Shown piece by piece: positions 16,542 to 25,151 of a DNA stretch of 35,490 nucleotides; positions within the stretch are counted from its first letter, which is position 1, and every line of letters starts with the position of its first letter. The notes under the pieces are model-generated. The model saw only the letters and a program-made list of their open reading frames with translations, ran no database searches and was not told the DNA's origin. The DNA comes from Chitinophagaceae bacterium (lineage in GTDB: Bacteria > Bacteroidota > Bacteroidia > Chitinophagales > Chitinophagaceae), in the NCBI GenBank assembly GCA_021299955.1, contig JAJTFQ010000015.1, forward strand, positions 1 through 35,490. The letters are read 5' to 3'. Position numbers and translations under genes: made by a program.

Positions 16542-16903
16542 TTTCGTGGAGCTGTTGCAAAGATCGTTTAGTTACGCGCCCTCCTTATTTGTTTAGCACC
16601 CGCTATCCCGCTGTAGCTTTCTGTCCGTTCAGCATCCACTGGAACATACGCGGTGTAGCTCCGGGTCTCGTTCTTATCAACGCGCGCTATCCCGAAGATT
16701 ACATCATATATGTTTTGAACTTGCATCTCTGGGGATGTGCCTGTTACATTTCACCTGCGTCCATTTTATCTGCACGATTGCATATGCGATGATCTATCAG
16801 TTGTGATCTGTTACAAAGGGCTACAATTTTCTCTTTGGGGTGATACCCATCAGTCAGTTTTACCGTCGCATACATGGGGCACCATCACTCAGACCTCATA
16901 AAA
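16542..16903. other. intergenic stretch without a gene; short degenerate repeats
   Basis: No convincing gene is seen between the PorP/SprF gene and the hppA terminator. A 90-codon plus-strand frame (16520-16792) overlaps the end of the PorP/SprF gene and has no family features. CGCTATCCCG occurs twice (16601-16610 and 16685-16694) and TGTAGCT twice (16612-16618 and 16654-16660) within about 95 bp, in opposite relative order. This looks like the worn remains of a dispersed repeat. GC content changes from mixed to AT-richer toward 16800. Confidence 0.4.
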
Positions 16904-16933
16904 AAAGGCCGGAGATCTAGTCTCACGGCCTTT
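16904..16933 (-). terminator. intrinsic terminator of hppA
   Basis: An 8-bp stem (AAAGGCCG with CGGCCTTT) is extended inside by GAGA/TCTC with one bulged base. On the minus strand it is followed by a seven-T tract. It lies 21 nt beyond the hppA stop. On the plus strand only three T follow, so it acts mainly on hppA. Confidence 0.85.
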
Positions 16934-16954
16934 CAAAGAAGTAGATGATATCGA

Positions 16955-19165
16955 TCAATTCACTCGATAGGTTGTATTGCTGTTTTCTGCAACCTTATTC
17001 ACATGTTCTGATTTGATCTCGATGCGTTTTACTGTATCGGTATCTTGCTGGCCGCCCATCTGAGCGAGTGTGGGAGCAATCACCAGGGATACAATGGACA
17101 TCAGTTTGATCAGGATATTCATAGAGGGACCGGAGGTATCCTTGAAGGGGTCTCCGACGGTGTCACCGGTAACGGAGGCCTTGTGCGGTTCGGACTTCTT
17201 ATAAAAGATCTCACCGTTGATCTCAACACCCTTTTCGAATGATTTCTTGGCGTTATCCCATGCACCGCCGGCATTGTTCTGGAACATACCCATCAGCACA
17301 CCACTGACAGTGGCGCCAGCGAGGAATCCGCCTAGTGCTTCGGGACCCATGAGGAATCCGACAATGATGGGGGATACGATGGCGATCGCACCGGGCAGCA
17401 TCATCTTCTTGATCGATGCTTCGGTGGAGATGGCCACGCATTTGTCATATTCGGGCTTGCCCTTACCTTCCATGATGCCGGGGATGGTACGGAACTGGCG
17501 ACGTACTTCTTCAACCATGGCCATGGCAGCTTCACCCACGGCACGAATGGCCAGTGCAGAGAAGATGAATGGTACCATGGCACCCACAAAGAGGCAGGCA
17601 AGAACATCTGCCTTATAGATATCAATGCCGTCGATCTTGGCGACGCCAACGAATGCAGCGAACAAGGCGAGTGCCGTGAGTGCAGCGGAGGCGATGGCGA
17701 ATCCTTTACCCGTTGCGGCGGTCGTATTTCCTACAGCATCGAGGACATCGGTTTTTTCGCGTACTTCCTTGGGAAGCTCACTCATTTCTGCGATTCCACC
17801 TGCGTTATCGGCGATGGGGCCGAAGGCATCGATCGCCAGTTGCATAGCGGTGGTCGCCATCATGCCTGCGGCCGCAATGGCCACACCATAGAGTCCTGCG
17901 CATTCGAATGATCCCCAAATGCCTCCGGCAAGTACCAGGATCGGGAGGAAGGTAGATTCCATCCCCACAGCCAAACCGCCAATGACGTTGGTTGCATGGC
18001 CGGTACCGGACTGGCGAACGATGGAAAGCACCGGACGCTTGCCCATGGCCGTGTAGTATTCGGTGATGATGCTCATGAGTGTACCCACCACGAGGCCTAC
18101 GGCGATCGCGCCGAGCACACCCCATTTGGTGAACTCCTCATCACGCAACATCATGGTTTCCGGCATCAGATAATTGACCAGTGCTACAGAAGCCACAGCA
18201 GTCAGCACGATCGAACCCCAGTTTCCAAGGTTCAGGGCCTTCTGAACACTGGAAGTATTGATGCCCGCGCTGTCGCTGACTTTTACGAACCACGTGCCGA
18301 TGATGGAGAAGATGATGCCCAATCCGGCAATCAGCATGGGGAGCAGAATGGGGGCCATACCACCAAACTCATCATTGGAAATGGTTTCCTGACCAAGTAC
18401 CATGGTGGCGAGTACGGTGGCAACATAAGAACCGAAAAGATCTGCACCCATACCGGCTACGTCTCCAACATTGTCACCTACGTTGTCCGCAATGGTTGCA
18501 GGATTCCTGGGGTCGTCTTCCGGAATTCCGGCTTCTACCTTACCCACGAGGTCGGCGCCTACGTCAGCAGCTTTGGTGTAGATTCCTCCGCCTACACGTG
18601 CGAAGAGCGCAATCGATTCCGCTCCAAGTGAAAAGCCGGTCAGCACCTCGATCGTTTGCAACATCTCGTGTGAGTTCACCGGGGCATCAGGAGCGAAGAT
18701 CATCTTCAGGATGATGAACAGTCCGCCGAGGCCCAGTACGGCCAAACCAGCCACACCAAGTCCCATAACTGCACCTCCGGTGAAGGATACCTGCAGGGCG
18801 CGACTCAAACTGGTACGCGCGGCATGTGCTGTTCTCACATTTGCCCGTGTGGCCACTTTCATGCCGATGTAGCCAGCGGTTGCACTAAAAACGGCACCGA
18901 TGATGAATGCAATGGAGATGGACCAGTGCGAAGTGGGATTCGCCATGGCCATGACGGCCAGCAATACAGAAACCAACGCCACGAAATATCCGAGGATCCT
19001 CCACTCAGCCCTGAGAAAGGCCATGGCTCCTTCTGCGATGTAGGTGCTGATCTCCTTCATCCGATCATTGCCGGCATCCTGTTTGGATACCCAGTTGAAT
19101 TTCCAAAGCGTGTACACCAGTCCGAGCACACCCATGGCGGGAATCAAATAGATAATGTTACTCAT
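16955..19165 (-). CDS. hppA: membrane-bound ion-pumping pyrophosphatase
   Basis: This inner-membrane enzyme hydrolyses pyrophosphate and pumps H+ and/or Na+ outward. The 736-aa product, predicted to have about 16 membrane helices, matches the family throughout. The active-site motifs [38 protein letters not shown] and [12 protein letters not shown] are intact, as are [18 protein letters not shown] and [15 protein letters not shown] near the end. At residues 479-489 it reads [12 protein letters not shown]+-independent enzymes carry Lys at the position of Ala483, so this one should belong to the K+-dependent class. Whether it moves Na+, H+ or both cannot be read safely by eye. It has its own promoter and terminator, and is the last gene after the serine hydrolase and nnrD. 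Confidence 0.97.
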   Translation of the reverse strand: MSNIIYLIPAMGVLGLVYTLWKFNWVSKQDAGNDRMKEISTYIAEGAMAFLRAEWRILGYFVALVSVLLAVMAMANPTSHWSISIAFIIGAVFSATAGYIGMKVATRANVRTAHAARTSLSRALQVSFTGGAVMGLGVAGLAVLGLGGLFIILKMIFAPDAPVNSHEMLQTIEVLTGFSLGAESIALFARVGGGIYTKAADVGADLVGKVEAGIPEDDPRNPATIADNVGDNVGDVAGMGADLFGSYVATVLATMVLGQETISNDEFGGMAPILLPMLIAGLGIIFSIIGTWFVKVSDSAGINTSSVQKALNLGNWGSIVLTAVASVALVNYLMPETMMLRDEEFTKWGVLGAIAVGLVVGTLMSIITEYYTAMGKRPVLSIVRQSGTGHATNVIGGLAVGMESTFLPILVLAGGIWGSFECAGLYGVAIAAAGMMATTAMQLAIDAFGPIADNAGGIAEMSELPKEVREKTDVLDAVGNTTAATGKGFAIASAALTALALFAAFVGVAKIDGIDIYKADVLACLFVGAMVPFIFSALAIRAVGEAAMAMVEEVRRQFRTIPGIMEGKGKPEYDKCVAISTEASIKKMMLPGAIAIVSPIIVGFLMGPEALGGFLAGATVSGVLMGMFQNNAGGAWDNAKKSFEKGVEINGEIFYKKSEPHKASVTGDTVGDPFKDTSGPSMNILIKLMSIVSLVIAPTLAQMGGQQDTDTVKRIEIKSEHVNKVAENSNTTYRVN

Positions 19166-19226
19166 AAACGGTTTTATAATGAACAGACTTACCTTCAGCG
19201 GGTATCTATCTTTAACAATAAGGCGG

Positions 19227-19258
19227 CAAAAATAGGCTATTCAGCCTAAATTCACAAT
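19227..19258 (-). promoter_or_regulatory. hppA promoter with an embedded inverted repeat
   Basis: On the minus strand the -33 element ATTG (19258-19255) is followed by exactly 20 nt and the -7 box TATTTTTG (19234-19227). This is a textbook Bacteroidota promoter, about 62 nt before the hppA ATG. An inverted repeat TAGGCT-GAAT-AGCCTA (19248-19233) fills the spacer and reaches into the -7 box. With the T-run after it, it could also act as a weak terminator for nnrD. Confidence 0.7.
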
Positions 19259-19268
19259 CGTCTGACAT

Positions 19269-20135
19269 CTATTTTAGCGTGTCAGTCAATTCTTTGTATG
19301 TTTGACCTATGAAAGTTGGCAGGTCTCCTGCCGTCAGGGATTCCTCTCCAAAACGATCCGATGCGAGATCTCCCGCCCGTCCATGCAGAAAAACCCCGAG
19401 TCGTGCGGCCGACAAAGGATCGTAACCCCTGGCCAATAACCCCAGGATCATGCCTGTGAGTACATCTCCTGACCCCGCTGTCGCCATCCCCGGATTTCCG
19501 GACATATTTATATAGATCGTTCCGTCGGGAGCAATAACCCTGCTGTTCCTTCCTTTCATCACCAGGATGATCCCGTAACATCGTGCAACCTCCGCCGGGT
19601 CATCCATCCCAGCGAAAAGTCGCCGGTATTCCTCAGCATGTGGCGTAAGGATTGTAAGCGGCGGCAGTTTCGACAACAATGTATGTTTGGATCTCGCCAG
19701 CTGGTTGAGCCCATCGGCATCGAGCACCAGCGGACATCCGCAATTGAACAATGCGCCGAGCAATTCTAAATGATCATCAGGCCATCCGATACCGGGCCCA
19801 TAGGCAACGGCATTGTAATGTCTTTCAGCAAGCCGGATTTTCCACTCCCTGAAATCAGCAATCTGAAAAACGGCTTCCGGAATCGACTGTTGCAGCACCG
19901 GATATGATGCCGGTTCCGAAAATATGGTCAATTTACCGGGTCCGCACCTAAGACATCCCCTGGCCGACAGGATGGCTGCCCCAAGCATGCCCCATGATCC
20001 TGCCAGCAGGGCGGCATGCCCCATGTCACCCTTATGGACATCCTCACCACGGGGCATCAGAAGCGCGGCCGCCTCCCGAATGTCTGTCTGCATCGATGGG
20101 ATAATCATAGGTGTGCACTTATCGTTTGCGATCAC
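19269..20135 (-). CDS. nnrD: ADP-dependent NAD(P)H-hydrate dehydratase
   Basis: This enzyme repairs damaged NADH or NADPH hydrates by ATP- or ADP-driven dehydration. The 288-aa product has the ribokinase-like fold of the C-terminal half of bacterial Nnr. It shows HKGDMGHAALLAGSWGMLGA near the start, then AYGPGIGW, LVLDADGLNQL, TPHAEEYRRLF and the catalytic GNPGMATAGSGDVLTGMI. The epimerase half (NnrE), fused in many bacteria, is absent here, so it is a stand-alone dehydratase or the epimerase lies elsewhere. The GTG start overlaps the TGA stop of the upstream gene (GTGA, 20135-20132), suggesting translational coupling. An ATG at 20108 is the alternative. hppA follows after 103 bp. Confidence 0.93.
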   Translation of the reverse strand: MIANDKCTPMIIPSMQTDIREAAALLMPRGEDVHKGDMGHAALLAGSWGMLGAAILSARGCLRCGPGKLTIFSEPASYPVLQQSIPEAVFQIADFREWKIRLAERHYNAVAYGPGIGWPDDHLELLGALFNCGCPLVLDADGLNQLARSKHTLLSKLPPLTILTPHAEEYRRLFAGMDDPAEVARCYGIILVMKGRNSRVIAPDGTIYINMSGNPGMATAGSGDVLTGMILGLLARGYDPLSAARLGVFLHGRAGDLASDRFGEESLTAGDLPTFIGQTYKELTDTLK

Positions 20136-21304
20136 TCCGGGTCTTCCATGGCATATCCGTATCCCGGGAACTCTGTGTAGATCCTTTTTACATCGTAGAT
20201 GCGCCTGTTATACCGATTCCCAAGTACGATCACGGTTGCAGAATCCAATGGGAACCTTGAGAAAACAGTATTGTTGCCATGCCACCATCCGTTGTGATAG
20301 ATGATCTTCCTGCCGCCACCATGGTCGATCAATCGCCATCCCAATCCATAGTTACGGGTCCCTCGACGCTCGAAACTATAGCCGCTGTAGGCCTGCTCAA
20401 GGGATTTGGCGGAAAACAGCTTTCCATCATATAGCGCCTGATCCCACTTGAGCAGATCACGGGGTGTACTGTAAATGTTCTTGTCGCCATATACCTGGTC
20501 CAGGAACATCATGGGTTCCATCCGGCCATAGACATTGAAAGATGGTACCGCCGTGGCCTGGTGAACGGACGTATACACATAGGTATCTTTCATGCCCAGG
20601 GGTTGGAAAAATACCTCACGCATAAAGGCGGGAAAGGACATTCCTGAAACCCTTTCCACGATCAATGCCAGCAGGGCGTAATTGGTATTGCTGTAATTGA
20701 ACCGCCTGTCAGGCCTTCCGATGTCCAGTTTGCGTCGATGATCCCTGATGGTGTTCAGGATATCTACATTTCGCACGAAAACACGCCTGTCCCATCCGAT
20801 GGATTCCATGAAATGTACATAGTTGGGCAACCCGCTTCGATGATTCAGCAGGTGCCTGACCGTCACTTCCGTTAAAGGAAACTCCGGAAGGTACCTTGTT
20901 ACCGCATCATCCAGGTTCAATTTGCCCTCGTCGCTCAGCTTTACGATCGCCATACCGGTGAACGTTTTGCTGACGGAAGCCAGGTGAAGGGCGCTGGTGC
21001 TGTCCATCAACGGACCGCCGGTGAGGTGCTCCCGTCCCCTGTATTTCTCATAAATGATGCACCCTTTGAAGGATACCAGCATACCTCCATTAAATCCGGA
21101 ACTGGACAGGACATGATCGTAATAATGTGCAGCCGCTCCGGCGATCTTCCTGGCCGATCTTCTGTCACGGTCAGCAGTAAGCGATCTGTCCGAACAACTT
21201 ACCACCGGTGGCGTTTCCGTTAACGGTTCCATGTCGGCAGTTCGATCGGATTTGCAGGCGAATAACAGGGAGAAAGCCAATATGATAGAGTAAGGATATT
21301 GCAT
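20132..21304 (-). CDS. serine hydrolase lipoprotein (class C beta-lactamase fold)
   Basis: A 390-aa member of the beta-lactamase/D-alanyl-D-alanine carboxypeptidase superfamily. The catalytic Ser-Lys pair is in SVSK (HLASVSKTFTGMAIVKL). The Tyr-x-Asn motif is FNYSNTNYALL, and the third box is HNG (IIYHNGWWHG) in place of the KTG of true beta-lactamases. This points to an esterase or peptidase, not to drug resistance. ATG 21304 is chosen because it gives a lipoprotein signal (IILAFSLLFAC, lipid-modified Cys); the upstream ATG at 21376 would bury it and reach the serA start. It is therefore likely an envelope lipoprotein. It overlaps nnrD by 4 bp and is divergent from serA. Confidence 0.9.
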   Translation of the reverse strand: MQYPYSIILAFSLLFACKSDRTADMEPLTETPPVVSCSDRSLTADRDRRSARKIAGAAAHYYDHVLSSSGFNGGMLVSFKGCIIYEKYRGREHLTGGPLMDSTSALHLASVSKTFTGMAIVKLSDEGKLNLDDAVTRYLPEFPLTEVTVRHLLNHRSGLPNYVHFMESIGWDRRVFVRNVDILNTIRDHRRKLDIGRPDRRFNYSNTNYALLALIVERVSGMSFPAFMREVFFQPLGMKDTYVYTSVHQATAVPSFNVYGRMEPMMFLDQVYGDKNIYSTPRDLLKWDQALYDGKLFSAKSLEQAYSGYSFERRGTRNYGLGWRLIDHGGGRKIIYHNGWWHGNNTVFSRFPLDSATVIVLGNRYNRRIYDVKRIYTEFPGYGYAMEDPE

Positions 21305-21345
21305 TCCTATGACACCGTCTACTGTTAGCAAAGGGATAAAGTTAT

Positions 21346-21353
21346 TACTTTCG
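21346..21353 (+). promoter_or_regulatory. candidate -7 box of serA (TACTTTCG)
   Basis: TACTTTCG differs from TAnnTTTG at one position and lies 23 nt before the serA ATG. The same TAnCTTTCG-like form appears before the PSCyt1/DUF1549 gene on the minus strand. The 72-bp divergent gap must also hold the promoter of the serine hydrolase, for which TCCCTTTG (around 21330 on the minus strand) is a weak candidate. Confidence 0.35.
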
Positions 21354-21376
21354 CTAAAAATCATCGTAAAAAGCAC

Positions 21377-22615
21377 ATGAGCGACCGAAAAGATACGAGC
21401 TACCCGAAGGAGAAGATCCGCATCCTGCTACTTGAGAACATCAGCGACGCAGCGGTCAGACAGCTTAAGGACGCCGGATATGCTGATATCAGACGGGTTT
21501 CAGGGGCACTGGGTGAGGAGGAGCTGATCGGGGAGATCGGAGACGTTCACCTGCTCGGCATCCGTTCCAAGACACAGGTCACCGCCCATGTGCTTGCCCA
21601 TGCACGGAAACTCCAGGCCATCGGTTGTTTCTGCATCGGTGTCAACCAGGTCGATCTGAGGGCAGCTACCCAGCATGGCGTCGCTGTTTTCAACGCACCA
21701 TACAGCAATACCAGATCCGTGGCAGAACTTGTCATCGGACTCTCTATCATGCTCATTCGTCGCATTCCTGACAAAAACAGGGCCGCACACGATGGCATCT
21801 GGATGAAGGAAGCCAAGGGCAGTTACGAATTGCGGGGAAAAACCATCGGCATCGTAGGATACGGAAACATCGGATCCCAGGTCAGTGTGCTGGCGGAAGC
21901 CATTGGCATGAAAGTGCGCTTCTACGATGTAGTGACCCGTCTGCCACTTGGAAACGCCGAATCCACCAGGTCGCTCAAGGAACTGGTATCCTCTTCGGAC
22001 ATCATCACGCTGCACGTGCCAGAAACGTCCCAGACGAAGAATCTGATCAATAAAAGTATCATCAAGCACTTCAAAAAGGGAAGCATTCTGCTGAATTATG
22101 CCCGCGGAGAAGTCGTCGACCTCGAAGCCTTGCGCAAGGCCCTCGACGATGGTGCGCTCTCCGGTGCTGCCATCGATGTGTTCCCCTGGGAGCCTGAAAA
22201 GAATGGAGACCGCTTTGAAACGCCGCTTCAGCATGCCCCCAACGTGATCCTGACCCCGCATATCGGAGGATCCACTGAAGAAGCTCAGCAGAATATCGGT
22301 CAGGATGTGAGTCAGAAACTTTTGCAATATCTGGAAAAGGGAATGTCCACCGGATCTCACTCTGTCCCCTCGCTGAGCCTGCCGCCGCATGAGGGTGCTC
22401 ACCGAATCCTGCACATTCACCGAAACGTGCCGGGTGTGCTATCCGAGATCAACCTGAGCCTGTCCAGAAACAAGATCAACATCCTGGGTCAGTATCTGAA
22501 GACCAACGATGAGATCGGATATGTGGTGCTGGATGTAGATAAAAAACTGTCCACCGCCGCCCTTAAACTGCTCAAGGAGGTACCGGAAACCATTAAGGTC
22601 AGACTCCTTTATTAA
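21377..22615 (+). CDS. serA: D-3-phosphoglycerate dehydrogenase
   Basis: SerA oxidises 3-phosphoglycerate to 3-phosphohydroxypyruvate with NAD+, the first step of serine synthesis. The 412-aa product is of the E. coli type (410 aa). The NAD-binding motif is GIVGYGNIGSQ. The catalytic Arg is in LLNYARGEVVD, and His in ILTPHIGGSTEEA. A C-terminal ACT domain (about 340-412, HRNVPGVLSEINLSL, then NDEIGYVVLDVD) is the serine-feedback site. No serC or serB is adjacent. The sugar-kinase gene starts 6 nt after the stop, so the two are probably co-transcribed, though no pathway link is evident. Confidence 0.97.
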   Translation: MSDRKDTSYPKEKIRILLLENISDAAVRQLKDAGYADIRRVSGALGEEELIGEIGDVHLLGIRSKTQVTAHVLAHARKLQAIGCFCIGVNQVDLRAATQHGVAVFNAPYSNTRSVAELVIGLSIMLIRRIPDKNRAAHDGIWMKEAKGSYELRGKTIGIVGYGNIGSQVSVLAEAIGMKVRFYDVVTRLPLGNAESTRSLKELVSSSDIITLHVPETSQTKNLINKSIIKHFKKGSILLNYARGEVVDLEALRKALDDGALSGAAIDVFPWEPEKNGDRFETPLQHAPNVILTPHIGGSTEEAQQNIGQDVSQKLLQYLEKGMSTGSHSVPSLSLPPHEGAHRILHIHRNVPGVLSEINLSLSRNKINILGQYLKTNDEIGYVVLDVDKKLSTAALKLLKEVPETIKVRLLY

Positions 22616-22621
22616 TTTGGC

Positions 22622-23668
22622 ATGGAAAGCACAGTACTTCTTCAGCTGCTCCCGTCTTTTGGCGTCAACGCGAACTTACACTCGGTCGAGCCCATCGGAG
22701 CGGGACTTATCCACGGCACATATGTTGTTCGTAATCAGCATGGTAAGCCTGCATATATCTTGCAGCACTTGAATAAGGGTGTTTTCAGGGTCCCGGAGGA
22801 CATTGCATGGAATTTAGGCCGTATGCAGGCCTTTCTTTCGGAACGGGGATCGGATTATTTCATTCCGTTTCCGCTACAGACATCTGCGGGAGAGGACTAC
22901 CTCATCCATGAAGGGAATTATTTCCGGCTTTCCCCCTTTGTTCCGGACAGCCATGCCGTGAGTGTCTGCACCTCACCAAGCCAGGCATTCGAGGCGGCCT
23001 CTCAATTCGGTAGTTTCACGGCGGCCTTTACCGGTTTCGATGCCACTACTTTGCGCCAGACGATCCCGCGGTTTCACGACCTGCTCTTTAGATGGGAGCA
23101 GTTCGGGGAGGCCGCAAACCATGGAGATCCAGCCAGGATCCGTGAAACCTCCGCTGACATCAAATGGCTGGCTGAACGGGAAGACATCGTCAGGACTTAC
23201 GCCTCGATGATCCACGATCCATCCTGCAGGTTACGGGTCACGCACCACGATACCAAAATCTCCAATGTCCTTTTTGATCCCAACGAAAAAGGCATCTGTG
23301 TGATCGACCTGGATACGGTCATGCCCGGATATCATGTGAGTGACCTGGGTGACATGTATCGCACCTATCTTTCACCAGCGAGTGAGGAGGAGACCGATCT
23401 TGATCAGGTGGTGGTGCGGAGCGAATACCTGGAGGCCATTCGCGAAGGCTACCTGATCCGAATGCACGCGTTGCTGACGCCACGGGAGGTTGAACTGGTG
23501 GATTATGCCGGCAGCTTCATGATCTACATGCAGGCGCTTCGCTTCCTGACCGATCACCTGAATCGTGATATATACTATGGCGCGCGATATGAAGGCCATA
23601 ACCTGATGCGGGCCCGAAATCAGATCCAATTGCTGCAAGCCTACGAGCGAAGCATATCGTCCCGCTGA
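22622..23668 (+). CDS. NahK-like (N-acetylhexosamine kinase-type) phosphotransferase
   Basis: A 348-aa kinase of the aminoglycoside-phosphotransferase/choline-kinase fold. The N-terminal glycine loop is IGAGLIHGTYVV. Then come YILQHLNKGVF, the catalytic HxDxxxxN in THHDTKISNVLFD, and the metal-binding Asp in CVIDLDTVMPG. These segments resemble bifidobacterial NahK, which phosphorylates GlcNAc and GalNAc at C1. The acceptor is not proven; other sugars or amino alcohols are possible. It sits 6 nt after serA and ends 5 nt before the convergent cytochrome gene. If the substrate is GlcNAc, it would fit with the glycosylasparaginase remnant 7 kb away, but this is speculative. Confidence 0.8.
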   Translation: MESTVLLQLLPSFGVNANLHSVEPIGAGLIHGTYVVRNQHGKPAYILQHLNKGVFRVPEDIAWNLGRMQAFLSERGSDYFIPFPLQTSAGEDYLIHEGNYFRLSPFVPDSHAVSVCTSPSQAFEAASQFGSFTAAFTGFDATTLRQTIPRFHDLLFRWEQFGEAANHGDPARIRETSADIKWLAEREDIVRTYASMIHDPSCRLRVTHHDTKISNVLFDPNEKGICVIDLDTVMPGYHVSDLGDMYRTYLSPASEEETDLDQVVVRSEYLEAIREGYLIRMHALLTPREVELVDYAGSFMIYMQALRFLTDHLNRDIYYGARYEGHNLMRARNQIQLLQAYERSISSR

Positions 23669-23673
23669 AATGA

Positions 23674-25110
23674 CTATTTCTTGCGGGTATCCTTCACGAT
23701 CATCGTATCGGATGGCAGGAAAGGCAGCTGGTACCCTCCGGTATCAATGCGGACGGAGGGTAGCGATCTTATGAGATCCGCCAACTCCGCCTGCCCCACA
23801 CGTGTCTGCCACAGGTTCAGGGATCTCAATGCCTTGAGTACTACCAGCTGTTTAAGTCCCTGTACAGAGACGCTGTCTCCGGACAGATTTAGTTTCTGTA
23901 GTTGATCCAGTGACAGCAGTGATTTGAGTCCGGCATCCGTAATGCGGGTATGATCGATCTGTAATCTGGTCAAGCGCTTGAGCCGGGCGATGGTCTCGCA
24001 ACCCGCATCCGTCAGATCTGAGCCGCTTAACTTCAGCCAGATCAGCTGGTCTGCCAGCGGCTCCAACAACTTGAGCAGGCTGTCTGACGGGCGCTGCGCG
24101 TTAACGAAATTTGCCGTCAGGTATCCGTTGGAAGGGTCGACCGGCAGGATGACCACGCCCTGGTTGCGGATGGATTCAATTACAGCGGGGTCTGCCTTAG
24201 CCACCGGATCGACCGGAATGATGGGTGCTGACTCCACCTGGGCGACGCCCTGTTGGCCGGCCTCGTAGCTTTTCAGTACGGCGAGGGTGCTGTCATCGAT
24301 CCCGATTTCGGAAACTTTTCGCTTGAGATCGGCTCCGTTGGCAATCCACCATTCGATCAGGATACGGTCCTGACTGCTGAGCTGAGGCTTATCCTCCGGG
24401 GGCATATGATATTCATCCTCAGGCGGCAGCATGATGCGCTTGAAAATTTCACTCTGGTCAGCATAACCAGGCGATATCACCCGGCCGTTCTTTCCCCCCT
24501 TGAGCATATGTTCAGGATCATCCAGCCTCAATCCCCCCTTCTGTTTCGAAGGACCATGGCAACTGACACATTTTGCCTGCATGACCTGTGAAACCAGGTC
24601 GGGCCAAGCCCGGGCCTGCATCACATCAGCGACCGGTCGGAACTCTGCGGATGCATCTCCGGTTACGTTGCTCCCCGCACTTATAACTCCCTTCCACAGA
24701 AACCCGTATCCGTGTGTCAGGTCTCCACCCCAGTGTCCGGTGATCGTCACGGAAGCGAGCATGAGCAAGGATCCCCACCGAGCGCGGTTAGGATATCTTT
24801 CGAAATGTCCACCCTTGCGTCTGACCACAAAATAGACACTGGCGATCAGCGCGGTGCTCAACCCCGCCCATTTGTGCCTGTCCACGGCTTCGCCATTGTA
24901 ATCTCCGGTAGCTTCGAGGGTCAGTCCGGTGATGCATGCCAGGATGGCTGCCAGTGCACCAATGGCAGTGATCAGCGGGATGAGCGGGGCGTGGGAACGA
25001 AAACGACGAAAGATCATCATCCATTCCAGGAGGCCGGCGAGTAAGAGGATGCCGATCGGGAGGTGGACAATGGCCGGATGTAGATTACCAAGCAGGGATG
25101 CAATGAACAT
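23674..25110 (-). CDS. membrane DUF2231 protein with PSCyt1 cytochrome motif and leucine-rich repeats
   Basis: The 478-aa product joins three parts. An N-terminal DUF2231 membrane domain (about 1-145; opening NLHPAIVHLPIGILLLAG) has several hydrophobic helices. A planctomycete-type cytochrome c domain (PSCyt1, about 160-275) has one heme-binding CVSCH at 181-185, GGLRLDD, and the conserved MPPEDKPQLSSQD, in which Met is a possible axial ligand. The tail (about 350-460) has leucine-rich repeats (RLTRLQIDHTRITDAGLKSL, LQKLNLSG, LRSLNLWQTRV). It is likely anchored in the inner membrane with heme and repeats outside. Third gene after PSCyt1/DUF1549/DUF1553 and DUF1501, 41 nt after the latter. The role is unknown; electron transfer with protein or ligand contact by the repeats is inferred. 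Confidence 0.87.
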   Translation of the reverse strand: MFIASLLGNLHPAIVHLPIGILLLAGLLEWMMIFRRFRSHAPLIPLITAIGALAAILACITGLTLEATGDYNGEAVDRHKWAGLSTALIASVYFVVRRKGGHFERYPNRARWGSLLMLASVTITGHWGGDLTHGYGFLWKGVISAGSNVTGDASAEFRPVADVMQARAWPDLVSQVMQAKCVSCHGPSKQKGGLRLDDPEHMLKGGKNGRVISPGYADQSEIFKRIMLPPEDEYHMPPEDKPQLSSQDRILIEWWIANGADLKRKVSEIGIDDSTLAVLKSYEAGQQGVAQVESAPIIPVDPVAKADPAVIESIRNQGVVILPVDPSNGYLTANFVNAQRPSDSLLKLLEPLADQLIWLKLSGSDLTDAGCETIARLKRLTRLQIDHTRITDAGLKSLLSLDQLQKLNLSGDSVSVQGLKQLVVLKALRSLNLWQTRVGQAELADLIRSLPSVRIDTGGYQLPFLPSDTMIVKDTRKK

Positions 25111-25151
25111 GGAAAGGTTGTCTTGAGGTTTTGACCGAAACGGAAGGATGG

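Noticed and set aside
16520-16792. 90-codon plus-strand frame after the PorP/SprF gene
   Set aside because: It overlaps the PorP/SprF end, is rich in Cys and Trp, and has no domain features or start signal.
20132-21304. Antibiotic-resistance beta-lactamase
   Set aside because: The third active-site box is HNG, not KTG, and the protein is a lipoprotein of the broad serine-hydrolase group; resistance is not supported.
22622-23668. Aminoglycoside phosphotransferase as a resistance gene
   Set aside because: The motifs fit NahK-like sugar kinases better, and the gene sits directly behind serA with no mobile element nearby.
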